Assembly: GCA_934047225.1 (NCBI GenBank)
Contig: OW203986.1
Span: 19,781,221 to 19,845,220 of the forward strand
Source: Ypsolopha sequella
Taxonomy: Eukaryota; Arthropoda; Insecta; Lepidoptera; Ypsolophidae
Length of the DNA: 64,000 nucleotides
Direction of reading: 5' to 3'
Each line of letters begins with the position of its first letter. Position 1 is the stretch's first letter. The position numbers and the translations under genes are program-made. The notes below the pieces were generated by a model. It did no database searches. It was not told where the DNA came from and saw only the letters and a program-made list of their open reading frames with translations. Of this stretch, positions 1-12,261 are shown piece after piece.

Positions 1-789
1 CTGCGATTTGATGGGTAGCCCTCGGCAGGGAAAGGATGGCATAATTATTATTGCCCATCTACTTTTCTTGGAGCTGGGTCATATTTTTAGGGATATTAGG
101 CCTGTTTTGGAATTCTCTGATAAAAGCAATTTCCCTCATCATTTTACGAGGACCCCACAAACCAGTATTAAAATATGTAGCTGTATAGGGTTTTAAGGTT
201 CCGTAAAAAAGCGAATACTCCTTACAATGAAGTCTTTCTGTTAATTTGTCTTTCCGTCCACGACTTAACTTATTACTTAAGTCATGAGTTTGGGTAATAA
301 AAACACAATAGATACGTCGCCTGTAGTGAAATATCAGTATATTATTTGTAATTGAATAAATAATGTTTTTAAGCCTTTTTTGGCCTTCTATTGTTTTAGA
401 TAGATTATAATATATAAATAAAAAAGTATTTATTAGTTTCGAAATATATTTCCGCAAACTTGTGGCCGTCGTCAGTCGTATAATTAAATAAACAAGATAC
501 TTGACATGTACATTATGTTGATATTGACATATAATTTTAAACTATTTTATTTAAAAATAGGAGCAAAGTAGAAGATATTGTATGACTAGATTGATGGATG
601 TGAATGGATGGATGGATGGAAGAATATATTCTTCCACTTCTTTCACATCCATGATATATCAGGAAGAGAAGTTACGAGAGTAAGTGTGAAAGAGTGATTG
701 TGAGGAGGGAGTGATAGGGTGTGTGAGGGGTTGTAAAAGATGGCATATGTGCATTATGTATATTATGGAGGAGTATGTCTGTCTGTTGG
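1..789. other. Intergenic, no supported gene
   Basis: No reading frame here looks like a conserved protein. The piece near 196-260 begins with GGTTCCGTA and resembles an end of the GGTTCCGTACC dispersed repeat found elsewhere in the window. Around 600-660 there is a GGATG-rich simple stretch. The part from about 660 to 789 probably belongs to the 3' flank of the Penelope-like remnant that follows. Confidence 0.4.
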
Positions 790-1170
790 TTAGTTTTGTC
801 TGTTCAGTCCTGGTCCGTAGTAAGCACCAAGTGACCAGATGTATGAGGACTCCCATGTTCTCAGTTCTATGTCAGTCAGTGGGGGATGGAATGATTTGAT
901 GACACGAACGGTGAAACAGTTGTTGAATGTTTGGTTATGGGATCTGGAGTGTGTGGGGATGGGTAACGTGTTGTTATGTACAGTGTCTGTTATGTGTTGG
1001 TGATTGTTCATGCGTATGTGTAGTGCAGTTCTTGTTTCACCTACGTAGAATGCCGGACAGTGCTGGCATTCTAGTAGGTAGATGCAGTTTTCTGCTTTAC
1101 ATGTTGAACACATGTTGGTGGTGTGGTGAGTGTTGATTGTTGTGTCTGGTTTAATGAGGTATTTTTTTTT
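790..1170 (-). pseudogene. Penelope-like element, GIY-YIG endonuclease end (fragment)
   Basis: The minus strand is open for about 120 codons. It reads a paired-cysteine region (CSTC), then CIYLLEC, then FYVGETRTALHIRMNNH. This is the layout of the C-terminal GIY-YIG endonuclease of Penelope-like retroelements and related reverse transcriptases: cysteine pairs, a YVG in place of YIG, and an Arg about eight residues later. No reverse transcriptase domain lies upstream, so only the 3' end of an element survives. The C-terminal ELRTWESSYIW stretch also fits the family. The element type is inferred from motif layout; a search against Penelope-like elements would settle it. Confidence 0.6.
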
Positions 1171-2654
1171 ATATTTTTATAGTAACTGATTAATCAGTTA
1201 TAGCAAAGCACAAAACTTTTTTAATTTTTGAAAAAATCATGTTATTACCCAAGTTAGCGATAGCGATATTTATTACTTTCGGTATGAAATCGTGTCAGAT
1301 GACGTCACGATACATGCCGTTAAGCTCACTTTGATTAACTACGAGTATTTTAAGCTTTTTAAACTCAATTGATTTTCATAAAAATCCTCATGTAGGAAAC
1401 GGGCTCATTGGACAAGTCATAAGGATACGTTCCATTAGCTTTTTGTGTATTCGTCACCCTAAAAGTTCACTTGATACACTGTCCTTTTGTTCTTATCGTG
1501 TCAGAATTGTTCAGACTGCCATACAGACCTCTAACATGGATTAACAATCATTATCATGTGATAATGATGAACCGGGTTGGCTTTTGGCAGCTTTACATGC
1601 TTTCCGGGGCACGGAAGGACCCAGATAAGGATGCATATAAAGTCAGATTGAGCACCTCATTTTTATCAATCAGAAATTAACTCATTACATTTAAAACAGC
1701 GCGCGTTGAGCCGTAGCTGTTACGACCTCAGAACATTTTGATTTAAATATTCTGTGGTTACGACCATCAAGAAACACGCGCTCACGAAAACGGAGTTTTT
1801 ATTTAATAACTCGGCTTCTAGATAAATGTACTAAAATATTCTAAGATGAAAAGACAGGATCATTGTTCACTTATGTTAAATACAAATTTCAAGGCTGTAT
1901 GATTTAAGGAAAAAAAACATGAAATTTAGAGGTAACTTTGGATTTTTTTTCTATCGAGCGAACTTAAAGCTTTTGCGTTTTTTTTTAAGGTAAGTAGACC
2001 AGACCTATAGTCTACTATCTATATCAGATTACACAATGTGAAATGGTTATTTGTAGTTATACATCTGACCTTATATGGACCCTTAACCGTCACCCATCCA
2101 TAGAATGACCGCTGACTTGCTTTACCGCGAAAGGTCATCGATTGTGCGGCCGCACGTGGCAAGTGGCAACCATTGATGCACTGTGGAAGCTTGCTGCAAC
2201 AATCGGATGGACAGTAAAGTCAGGCCCTGCCCATCCGACACAACAATCCTATTAGGTGATTTTGAACTCAAGCATATCGTCAGAAAGTCTACATTAGAAC
2301 GTCCGTTTCGTATGCTGCGGGCACGCATAATCAGTGAATTTGCGAGGTTTTTCTAGAATTTCTGAAAAAGTGTTGAAAATAAATAAAAATGGTCTATAAA
2401 GGCCTTTAGTTATGATGTGTAAAAAAAATCGAGAGAAGTTTTAATCCTCTCGGTTGAACGTCTTTGCTATAGACGAATTTATTTGCAATTTGAGGAGCTT
2501 ACTTTGCGATATTTTTCCATCGAGCGAAATTAACTCAATTACGTTTTCATTTCTATTTGTGTTTAGAACATATCCTCTATTGTAACACATATTTTACTTG
2601 TATTTGAAATGAGATATTGAAATGACAATATGAATTGAACAAAATGCTCATTTT
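1171..2654. other. Intergenic, repeat remnants only
   Basis: No gene is supported. The stretch holds a block shared with 17424-17600 (listed separately). A section around 1260-1460 contains TGACGTCA-like sites and looks repeat-derived. The remainder is AT-rich sequence with no recognisable feature. Confidence 0.4.
1640..1830 (+). repeat. Dispersed repeat, copy 1 (pair with 17424-17600)
   Basis: Shares an ordered series of segments with 17424-17600 in the same orientation: ATTGAGCACCTCATTTT, then GAGCCGT(A/G)GCTGTTACGAC, then ATAACT(C/T)GGCTTCT. The copies are diverged and differ by indels. No coding capacity is seen and the family is not recognised. Confidence 0.5.
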
Positions 2655-2840
2655 GGATTGGCAGGGCCTTGAATAAGGGTCTCCGTCAGTAGGACGCCAG
2701 ATTCTCAATCTTGAGAGCCGAGTTAAATCGTTCCTGCCGGCATACTAATGAATATAATGTATAGTTTTTGTATCACTTGTTGAACGGTGAAAGACAACAT
2801 AATGAGGTAAACAATGCCTTGAAAACCGTATTTGTTTCAG
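2655..2840 (+). repeat. Degenerate tRNA-derived SINE copy
   Basis: Contains, in order, TCTCAATCTTGAGA, a diverged B-box-like stretch, and TCACTTGTTGAACGGTGAA followed by ACATAATGAGG. These match the order of segments in the better SINE copy at 27530-27890 (minus strand). The copy is old and partial. Confidence 0.45.
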
Positions 2841-2937
2841 AAGTACGTAAATAATGCTCACGGATGTTGGAAATGATGGATTGTTGAAAATTAAAAATCT
2901 TCAGTGAAATGAGGGTGTACGAATATGGATTGTTTCA

Positions 2938-3110
2938 GTCAAATTCAAATTCAAATTCAAATAGTTTATTTTGCAAAGCAGGTATAGATATATACACTTT
3001 TTACACGTCAAATTTAATCTAATAAAGAAAATATATGTAATAGAATAATAAAAGTGCCGATCTATACTCGAAAACACCTCCGATAATTCTTCCAGGGTAT
3101 GTCTTGCGTA
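2938..3110 (-). mobile_element. Probable LINE 3' end with AAATTC-type tail
   Basis: Starts with several copies of CAAATT, which is the minus-strand view of a simple-repeat LINE tail, followed by unique AT-rich sequence. Lepidopteran LINEs often end in short tandem tails like this. No reverse transcriptase coding sequence is attached, so the call rests on the tail alone. Confidence 0.3.
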
Positions 3111-4313
3111 TGTATGTAATGTTCTTATTTCCTCACTTGTCGGCTGTCGTTTAAATTTTAGTCTAGTACCTATTACTATACCTGGTGCAGTAAGTAGAAA
3201 AGTAAATTAAAGAAAAACGATTATAGATTTTTAAATCTATTTCAAAATGTTCGAGAATATTTTTATTTTATTTTACTTTTTTTTTCTTCTCATCCTTTTC
3301 TCTGTTTCCTATTCTCTTTTACATAAAAAAGCTTTATCTATCTATCTGTTTACTATATACGCAGTGTTGAGATGATGATTGGTCGAGTATAATAAGTATG
3401 TAACTTTTCTATGAAACTGCTGTTTTTTTTTTTGCGATTTGATAGTTGGTTCCATTGTAATAAAGTATTGTTTGGACCAATACTTTCACCAGTTTCTGGC
3501 TTCCGCAACATAGGTATATGTTAGCATAGAAATAGAGAATCGCTAAATGCATTTGGATTCTATTTTCACTGTTGTCCAGAGGTTTTCTTTTTTTTTTTAG
3601 CGAAATTTGAAATTATTTTCTATTGCGCAATACCCAAAAAAACTTAAGCAGCAACCATTTTGGTGGGATAAGTCCGAGAATAAGGGCATGGGATTCTATT
3701 CAGGGCAGCCGGGCCTAGAAAGACTATTTTTTAACATAAAACAGAAAAACAGCCTTTACGGAAATCTCTTGTGTGCGTACGTTACGGAAGTTCTTTCAAC
3801 AATATGGGCTGTATTCGGCCCGCGTCATCGATTTCCTATCCGGGCCCAACACCGGAGCAATCTGGACAATAAAAGGAAAGAGCATTCACAAAGGGCATAC
3901 CTGCGGCCTCACGGTGACTGACGGTGTGATACAGGACACGGCCGGACCGTCTTTTTGCTTAAGTAACAGGAAAAGCCATATACATTAATATTATAACGTC
4001 ATATATATAATGGACGTATATCAACTTCACTTACTTATACTTCACTATTAAGTCAATACCGGGTAATAAAATATTTCTTCCAAGAGCTCATTCTTTATAA
4101 CGAAGCTAGGCCGAACTATTTTCATATTTTAGGCTTCAGCTACTTCCCACTTCGAATATCTTCTCTTCGTTTACAATGTAAAGACCACTTTTCTAATTTT
4201 TTGCAGAAACTTTCTCAATTAGCTGGCCTGATTTGCATAGAAGACTAGTAAAATTCGCAATATTATTTTCCTGTGAATGTTATATTTAGTTAACGAAGAA
4301 GAAAGTTACAATG
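3111..4313. other. Intergenic, nothing recognised
   Basis: No gene, repeat end or RNA gene is supported. The longest open frame (104 codons from 3607) has no recognisable domain and overlaps a second frame, as expected by chance. Confidence 0.4.
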
Positions 4314-4472
4314 GTATCGATTCGGCGCAACACAACTTAACTTATTTGACAGGACTAACCTTATTTTGAGCGTTCTTTCTTTGTCTTTTCGATACAGAAA
4401 CAAAAAGACAGAACGCTCAAATTAAGTTTAGTCCTGTCAAATAAGTTAAGTCGTGTTGCGCCGAATCGATAC
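4314..4472. mobile_element. MITE family A, copy 1 (foldback)
   Basis: A 159-bp foldback. GTATCGATTCGGCGCAACAC at the left end is matched, inverted, at the right end, and the arms stay paired for about 70 bp each, leaving a short centre. A second, shorter copy sits at 59453-59590. It is non-coding and was probably mobilised by a DNA transposase supplied elsewhere. No clear target duplication is seen. Confidence 0.75.
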
Positions 4473-6350
4473 AATTATCGTGTTAACAACCTGTATAGAT
4501 AGATACATATATGTAATGAATATGTATTAAATAATAAATATAAATCCATTTAAATTAATACAAGTGTATGTAACTGGCCCATAAAGAGGTTATTAAACCA
4601 CGAGTGAGTTTAAAAACGAGCCGTAGACGAGTGTTTTAATTCCTAATTATGTGTAGTTTCATACACTACTTTATCTGCAATGGGTTATACTTATCTATTT
4701 TCCAATTCATAAGATCCTGGTAACATTTGTCGTAAGCTTTTCTTGATTTTGCTGGTTCGTTTTGATTGTTCGACATTTTTGGTCAGAATAAAACTTTAAA
4801 GAAACAAAAAAGCAGTATATATTGAATAAATAAATAACGCATAAAATCCATCCAACGGTTCACCGCACCTGTGAGACAAAAGGGTCCGATCACAAGTTCT
4901 ACCATCATTAAAATCAATCGCAGTCCACCGCGCATGGGTTTTGTCACAAGTATGACCATCATTCTAACCATTCTCTATTAAAACGTCAGAAATGGCTGTA
5001 TGGACTAAGTCCCCTTTGCCTTCGTACTTTTTTAGCGGAAAAAAATATTTAGGCATTTTTTTGCTAAGAAAACTGTACTTATATTTTATTTTTTTCAATA
5101 TATGACACTCGCCCCTATGCGACTGTGGTATTGAGGAGGGATCTTTGCAGGGTTGGATTTCGTAGTATAATTATACTATTTGTACCATATTTTCATGACA
5201 TGTAGAATGTAGTATCGTAATGGAACTATACTACGTGAAAATACCATAATTTTATCTTCAGGCCGACCGACTTGTTTTATTGGTTGAGACGTTGAGACGT
5301 TTTGCTTTTTAACATTTACCCTACAATATAGGGAATTTCTGTGCGTTATGAATATTTTTAGTAAATTTTTTGAAAATTTTACTAACAAATAGGCTCTTTT
5401 ATTAAATTATTAATATTATCAGTAAATTTTTTAAAAATTTCACTTACAAATAGGCTATTTTTTTTCAATTCAAAACAAACATCGACGAAAAACGAAACGT
5501 AGTATAATTTTAGCCAAGTAGTATATTTTTAATTCCCATAGACAATAATTTTCCGAGGGTCTGAATCCAACCCTGGATCTTTGGATCCTATATTTTTCAG
5601 TTGTCCACTAAACAATAATTGTGCTCCTATCTATCCTTCTCTATCAGATTATAATATATCCCTTCCTGCCAATATATCATATTTATTTTCCATTCCTAAT
5701 AAAGAAGTAATTTTTATCCTTGCCAAGTTTATTCAAATTAATAATTTTAAAGTATAATAAGTAAAAATATTTATTGTATTGTCTTGTGAAGTTGGCTTTA
5801 CTTCGTCTGACAGAATCTTAAATTGATCTGTGGCAAAATGGCGCTCTGAAAAGTGAGGAAAAGTGACCGTAGCCATTTTAACAAAAAAAAAGAGACGTTC
5901 GTAAAAAAAAATTGTCATTATGCACTATTTTCGAGATAATCAGGATTTTACGATTTGAGTGTAGATAAAGGTTATTTAAAAGGTAGTTCGGTATATGCCA
6001 AAATATTATATCTGTTACTTTGGAACGGTTTTAAAACCGTTTCTAAGCTAAATGTACTAAAAATTTCTCTATAAATGCTCTCGTAAAGGAGCTCACCAGG
6101 ACCGGCAGCGTATCTGACAATATGGTGTTGCTGAATCTTTCGATTGAAACATTGTAGAAAATTTGTGAGTCTTATGTGGAGGCCATATAGCAAAGTGTCT
6201 TAGGTAATTTTTATATTACCATTACCGAGCGAATAAAAGCACCAAAGGTATGAAGGTACTTTAGGGTGTACTGATAAATGTTAGCCTAGAAGCAATCTGG
6301 AAAAATGGAATTTAAAAAAAAACTCTTCGTAAATCTATTCTCTTTTTATT
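4473..6350. other. Intergenic, one local duplication
   Basis: No gene supported. Between about 5351 and 5460 there is an imperfect head-to-tail duplication: AGTAAATTTTTT followed by ACAAATAGGCT occurs twice, roughly 65 bp apart. The rest is AT-rich sequence without a recognised feature. Confidence 0.4.
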
Positions 6351-6772
6351 AGGTCTTTACATATGAAATTGCCGTTTTCTATAGAGAATTTGAAGGAAAC
6401 TCAATTTTCAGTAGTAACATTTTTGTATTTTTTTTTGGAATGACAAATCCAAATTATTTAATTTATTTTGTGTATGAAAGAGATATTAAGCTAACAGCAA
6501 CATTAATTTAATTTTTGAAAAGTGTCAGCTGTAAAAAATTATTACGAATCTTATCATGGAAATGGATGGCATTTAGGACGAACTGATTTTGAAGAGTTAT
6601 TTTTCATAATCAAACTAAAAATAAAAACAAAGTTTTATACGTAGATATACCTCTAAAACCTTGAAATCAACTTTCAAACAAAAAACAAATCATTGAAATA
6701 GCTATTAAATTACAGGAATTATGAACTCATGAATCTGTAAGAAAATTTCAGCAATTTCATGGGTAAAGACCT
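6351..6772. mobile_element. MITE family B, copy 1
   Basis: Ends are inverted: GGTCTTTACATATGAAATTG at the left, and GCAATTTCATGGGTAAAGACC at the right in inverse orientation. The interior, including GGAATGACA and TCATGGAAATGGATGGCA, recurs in the same order at 28957-29336. Non-coding, about 420 bp. Confidence 0.65.
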
Positions 6773-6961
6773 ATTATTTTTCCTAAATCTTAAAGCTGTA
6801 TAATTAAAAATTAATTGTTAAAAATACTTATTATCAAATTTAATGAAACTTGAGGATAAAACACGATTATTACAAAACGGCTCACCTCAATAAGATCGGG
6901 ATAGCCGACCAGTTTCAGCAGATTTATACTGCCTTCTTCAGGGCGAGTGAAGACGCGTCCG

Positions 6962-7195
6962 TCACGACGTTGCGTCTCGCACTGCGTTACATCTAGTTAC
7001 TGTTTTAAGCACAGGCTTCCACGTCGTGGGCAGGGCCCAATCACTGTCTCTATTGAAATTGAGACGTCGAGTAATTTCGATGGATTCGCAGATTTTACGT
7101 GGCACAAATAACTTTTCACTCACTAACACTTTCGCTTTGTCGAATCGATTGAAATGTGTGGTATCCGAATTTATGCCGTTGCGGACCACGTCTTA
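6962..7195 (-). pseudogene. Penelope-like element C-terminal remnant
   Basis: The minus strand reads HFNRFDKAKVLVSEK, then PRKICESIEITRRLNFNRDS, then a Trp/Pro-rich LPTTWKPVL ending. This resembles the last part of GIY-YIG-bearing Penelope-like polyproteins, where an H-x-F-D-K stretch and an E-I-x-K/R ... N-R-D ending follow the endonuclease core. No start, catalytic core or reverse transcriptase is attached. It is probably a different family from the fragment at 790-1170. Confidence 0.5.
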
Positions 7196-9335
7196 AAAAT
7201 ACTTACTGTTTATTTTCAATTACAAATTAAGAAATCTAAGAAACTTTTTTGTTTTTAACGTGTTACCCAATTCAAGTACCTGTTTGCAAGTTCGCGGGCT
7301 GTAATGAAGAAGTAAAATTCCAAGAATAAAAGTGACTCTCTTTAAAGCGTGTTGGCAGTGAGTCAGCTATGAGGTCATACAGCGTTCTGGGCTCCAATAC
7401 AACAACGCGTTCAGAGTGTTGCTGGGGCTGCCTTGGTTCTGAAGTGCTTTTGGTATGTTCTCGGAGGTGTATGTCAACGGCGTCAGTAAACGATGCGCGT
7501 CACTGCTGAATCGAGTGCATACTAGCAACAACAGCATCCTGAGGACTTTGGCTGACAGGTGGGACTCCTTACTGTTGCGACACTCGCTCCACCTGCATGA
7601 GTAGTAGGCTCTGTTTTGGCAGGGGTCAGTTTCAATTTCCATGCATTTTTGTTATAACTGTCTAGTCTGTAGTGTGTCTGTGTTTGCTTTTTGTTTTAAT
7701 TTAAAACAATAGACACGAGTACGTAGATAGTCCGTTTAATTTTCGTTCGCATTTCCATACATGCTTTAAATCCATATTATTTGTTCAAAAACTCCGTTTT
7801 ATCTTATATTTTTATATATTCACATAACAACTATATTATCGCATAGATTTTGATTTATTAGTGGTTTTCCCCACAAGCTCACAAACAAGAAACAATTAAA
7901 TCAAACTAAACATCAACTTTCAATCAAGCCTACCCAGGGCGCCCACACACAACAAGACCGTGGGTGTTTCACTGGCACTTATAAAAAAACAAGTTTTTTT
8001 CCGGAAAAAGAATCCTTTCCTTTTTTCCGGGCGGCGGTAAATCGGCGGCTCGCCTTAAAAGCCGCAGTACAAAGGGCGCACACAACCGGCCGCGGGATCA
8101 TTGTGTGCCACAAAGTGTGTTGTTTGCCGACAAACGACGCACGTGAGTGTAGCTGCGGATTTATACACGCTTACTACTCCCAAAAAACACTATAGAACAA
8201 TTAAAAAACACATATTTGAACTCCAAAACAAAATTATAAATTCAATCAAACGGGTGGTAGCTTCGATATAATAAAAGAGTGGAAAACATTTTTTTAAACG
8301 CACCACACACACACATAGGAATCCTTTTCAAAGGAATTACCAAACAACGGCATCCCCGAGCTCCCAATGGTATTTCAACAAAGCCTTGTAAAGGTATTTC
8401 AAATTGTTTACAAAATTCAATCCTAAAGCTTTGAGCCAGATTAAATCTAATTTCAACTTCAAGGTAAGTCTGAAATAAGTCTTCATAAAACCGGAACGGA
8501 CTGATGAATCTGTCTATTTGATTTAACCCTTCCTAAAGTTGGGACCCTGCTGATTGCTGGAAAGTTACTCTCGACTTCTGTTTTACAATCTTTTTTCGTC
8601 GTAGGAAAAACAAATCGAAAACAAGCGGGTAAGTAATGGCTTAAAAGTGACTTCCGGGATCGAGTCCCACCCTCTTGGCTTCATTCTTCACCCCCGGTGT
8701 TGAGTAGCACTAAAGGGAGCGGTATCCACTCCGTTGCTACTGAACTTTAGCGTAGCGGTTACCTGCGTATTGTTACGTTTCTACGGCGTAGCGCCATAGA
8801 CATGCGCTACGATTTTCGTAGAGGTGATTCGTAGAGCTAGTTTAGTCACGAAAATTATGTTTCTACGGATGCTGTAGCCTGAATAAAAATTTACTTAGCG
8901 GAAAGAGCAAAAACTTTCTTTCTTGGAAGGCGCTCGTATCGAAGATGCGATTGCCAACAAAAATAGGGGTGTTCATTTTCGTAACGCTTCATTTGCTAGA
9001 AAACTTTTAAACAGTAACTGAAACTGCTAAACTGAAGTAAAACTCGAGACCTCTAGTGCAAACTTCAGAGCAGTACTTGCCTTATTTTATTTTTGTCCAA
9101 ATCTACTACTTATTCCTATATTTTTAATTAAATTTAACTAAACCTAACCTTAATTATTTCTTTGTGTATTTAGTTATTATTATTTATTATATAAAACTAG
9201 TACCTATAGACATTTATTATTTAATTATATTACATAAAACCTATCTTTAATAAGTGTATCTAATATACCTACATTACGTAATTAAATTAAATATATTTCA
9301 TTTCATTTCAGAGTCGTACTTTCCTTATTGTCATT
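7196..9335. other. Intergenic; GTAGCG-rich patch and LINE-like tail
   Basis: No gene supported. About 8700-8880 is rich in TAGCG/CTACG words and resembles the degenerate minisatellite at 24956-25360. About 9150-9310 ends in ATTTCATTTCATTTCA and looks like a LINE 3' tail in plus orientation, but no coding part is attached. Confidence 0.35.
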
Positions 9336-9780
9336 TTTAGGGTTCCGTACCTAAAAGGTACAAAAGGAACGTTTATGGTGAGACTCCGTTGTCCACCCAT
9401 GCCCACATATCACGGTGTAAAAAAAATACGAAAAATTTGAAACTGTTCAAAATATTTCCAAAACAAAAGTGAGAAAAATAAAAAATATTATCCTAAAAAT
9501 ACAATATGGGTATCAAATTGTAGATATTAAAAAGCTAATTGTAAAAATAGATACTTTCACTATATATACTATACTATATTATATATACTCTCACTAGTTT
9601 CGATAAATCCTTATCCTTATCTCCAAAACTGGTAGACCAAAAAATATGAAAAAAATCATGGTGATATGTGTTTACGTAAAGATTACAGGAAAATTAAAGC
9701 GGTTACAAAAATTAATTTATCATCCACAATACGGAACCCTAGGTATGCGAGTCAGACCTGCACTCGGCCGGTTTTTTTTT
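9336..9780 (+). repeat. GGTTCCGTACC dispersed repeat, copy 1
   Basis: Bounded by GGGTTCCGTACC at the left. At the right an inverted ACGGAACCCT is followed by GCGAGTCAGACCTGCACT and a CGGCCGG end with a T run. The interior matches the copy at 45076-45790. The family is abundant here (also near 10427, 11711, 13284, 21114, 53296 and 55428) and I recognise the end sequence from lepidopteran genomes. Its transposition class is not established by what I see. Confidence 0.7.
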
Positions 9781-10204
9781 AATATGAACTCTAAGAAATC
9801 AAATGAAATGGTTATATTTGTTTTGTTTTTCATACATCATCCATCACGCACGGTGCAACTTAGCAAAATAATACGCCAAAGCATATTGATAACAAAAAGC
9901 GTATTTAAATAAAACCTTTGACCTAGAAAATAAAGCAGATCGCCGTCAAGCGGACTTGACACAATGTATGTACGGGTTCCGTAGATGAGATTTAATCTGC
10001 TTTAAATAAGGTTAGTTTGTTAGGTCATATGATTTCTTATGACGTCATCAAAACATTTTTTTATTTTTACCCGAAATCCAAGGGTAATTTTTTTCAATTC
10101 AAACGGCCCAGCCCTTCTTATTAAGGTTTTATATTGAAAATCACATTACTACCAACATAACTTAGTATACGCACACAAAATGCATAAAGTACGGATAGCA
10201 AGCC

Positions 10205-10275
10205 AAAACTAGTTTTACAAGTTATGACGTCACTTCCGGAACCGGAAGAGATTCAGCAATCGACGCTCTTCCGCT
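10205..10275 (-). repeat. tRNA-like repeat head, copy 1
   Basis: On the minus strand GCTCAGCGGAAGAGCGTCGA resembles a Pol III A box. It is followed by TTGCTGAATCTCTTCCGGTT and GACGTCATAAC. The same order is found at 13195-13270. It does not fold into a full tRNA, so it is called a tRNA-derived repeat head rather than a tRNA gene. Confidence 0.4.
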
Positions 10276-10426
10276 GAGCGTGCTCGAGAATATGCTATAT
10301 TTATTTTATTTAACAAAAAATCAAAAGCTTATGTTGTATTTTGGCTTTTGTATTTGTTATTCTGCAACGTCGCCAGCTAGTCAAGTACAAGCTTTTTCAC
10401 GCACATAAAGCTCAAGTGGCATGTTT

Positions 10427-10992
10427 TTGGGGTTCCGTACCAGAAGGATACAAAATGGGACCCTATTACTAAGCCTCCGCTCTCCGTCTGTAAATCCGTC
10501 TATCCGTCCGTCCGTCACAGGGATCTATAGTTTCAGCCTTAATAGATAGCCAGTTGAAATTTTCACAGAATACGTGTTACTATGTGGCCTTTCTTTACAA
10601 ATAAAGTTAAAAAAAAAAACCAAGGGAGAGAATTCCCCACACAAAAAAAAAAAAATGTAGCATTTTCCAACGTTATTTGTTCCAGCTCTATCTTAAATAA
10701 AAGTTTATTATATAATACATATATATAAGTATGTAATACATACAAGTTTCAAATTTGGTCAGATTGTTGTACATATACACTGTAAAGTAAAACAACAAAT
10801 AATAAAAATTAGGGAATTGTTTGCGAGGCACTACTATTTTAGCGCCTTGTTATTGTCTTCTTGATGTTTCTTTGGCATCTACATTATTGGTATTTGCCAT
10901 AATGTTTTTAGGTTTCCGCACCTGTATCGTATGGTGGTGCGAAACCCTTTGTGCATGAATCCGACTCGTGCTTGGCCAAATTTTTTCTTAAA
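10427..10992 (-). repeat. GGTTCCGTACC dispersed repeat, copy 2
   Basis: Left end GGGGTTCCGTACC followed by GGGACCCTATTACTAAG and a CCGTC-rich stretch. The right end near 10930-10990 reads CGAAACCCTTTGTGCATGAA, then CCGACTCGTGCTTGGCCAAA, the same terminal sequence as the copy at 13284-13587. The interior is diverged. Confidence 0.55.
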
Positions 10993-11120
10993 GCACATAC
11001 ATTTAATCGTTCACGTTTGTATAACTTCCGAACGGTGAACATTTTATATATTTTTCCAAAGCATCGCTTTATGCAGAATAATACTTACGGATACGTGCTT
11101 GCGGTATCGTTATCTTCTTT

Positions 11121-11515
11121 TCAATGCAAGTTTAGTGCTCGTAAAGGCCCACTTTTTATGCATCAAAACCGAACAGAAAGTCGATTATTTTGCCCTAGGG
11201 CTTTATTATTATTATTTTTTTAAATTTGTTTACAATGGTTGGCTAACCTGCAGCCTTTCCTGTGTACCATAAATGTTATACTTTTTTTCCACTGTTTAAC
11301 GGCTCTGGATACAGCCCTTTTGAGCCAATCATTAACTTGCAAAATTATAACAATGTAACTTTCAACTTTAATAATTAAATTATTTTCTTTGATTATATTT
11401 GTTTTATTTCCTCACACTATGCACTGAAAAACGTAGTATGACACACGGGTGTAAAAGCAATAAATTACTCGGTTATAATTTATTCCTTTTCGCCCTTGTA
11501 GCATAAACTACTATT
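11121..11515 (+). repeat. Dispersed repeat block, inverted copy at 22587-22928
   Basis: About 395 bp shared in opposite orientation with 22587-22928. Shared markers include TGCTCGTAAAGGCCCACTTT, AACCGAACAGAAAGTCGATT, TTAACGGCTCTGGATACAGC and TTTCGCCCTTGTAGCATAAA. The other copy lies inside an inverted-repeat element. No conserved coding frame is seen. Confidence 0.7.
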
Positions 11516-11710
11516 TCGTGAAGCAGTACATTCACTTATTGAAAGTATCAAAATCGTTTTTACATTGCAACTGAAAATGTGTATTGTTGTCTGTACAGAC
11601 TGTACAATGTCAACAATTTGAAGCTGAGTTATTAAGACTTTTTTTTTTGTTTAGATTCTGTCAAAAGTATCTAGTAAGTATCGTTCTAACAGTTCATCCA
11701 CACCATAACT

Positions 11711-12006
11711 AAAAACCGGCCAAGTGCGAGTCGGACTTGCGCACGAAGGGTTCCGTACCATTATATATAAAAACGGCAAAAAAACATGTCTGTTGTATGG
11801 AAGCCCCCTTAAATATTTATTTTATTCTGTTTTTTAGTATTTGTTGTTATAGCGACAACAGAAATACATCATCTGTGAAAATTTAAATTGTGTAACTATC
11901 ACGGTTCATGAGATACAGCCTGGTGACAGACGGACAGACAAACGGCCAGCGGAGTCTTAGTAATAGGGTCCCGTTGGTTACCCTTTTGGTACGGAACCCT
12001 AAAAAA
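11711..12006 (+). repeat. GGTTCCGTACC dispersed repeat, copy 3 (complete)
   Basis: A full-length looking 296-bp copy. It starts AACCGGCCAAGTGCGAGTCG, then GGGTTCCGTACC, and ends with the inverted GGTACGGAACCC and an A run. Internal CAGACGGACAGAC and AATAGGGTCCCGTT match the inverted copy at 13284-13587. It is a good reference copy for the family. Confidence 0.75.
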
Positions 12007-12098
12007 TACTTAGCTGATTTATTATAAAAAATTATAATACCTGACAAATTTCCTATTGAAGGAATCTGTAGGTTTTGTACAGATATTCGACCGCACGA

Positions 12099-12241
12099 AG
12101 TCTATTTGGCTATGGTTGTTGTAGTGACGTGTACAAATAAGCGCTTTTTGTATGTGTTGAGCATTTTGCAGCGCTCCCGACGTTATTCACAAGTGCGTGT
12201 GCAATGTGCATGCACTACTACAACCATTGCCAAACGGACTT
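12099..12241. mobile_element. Foldback MITE F
   Basis: Arms of about 29 bp: AAGTCTATTTGGCTATGGTT continuing to GTAGTG is matched in inverse by CACTACTACAACCATTGCCAA ending in GGACTT. About 143 bp in all, non-coding. A second palindrome of different sequence begins only 20 bp to the right. Confidence 0.6.
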
Positions 12242-12261
12242 AGTGAGATAGAATATCTTTA

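Noticed and set aside
59..457. 132-codon minus-strand frame
   Set aside because: Low-complexity, AT-driven composition with no domain, and it overlaps repeat-like sequence.
3607..3988. Overlapping frames of 104 and 71 codons
   Set aside because: No domain, no splice context, and two frames open over the same bases, as expected by chance.
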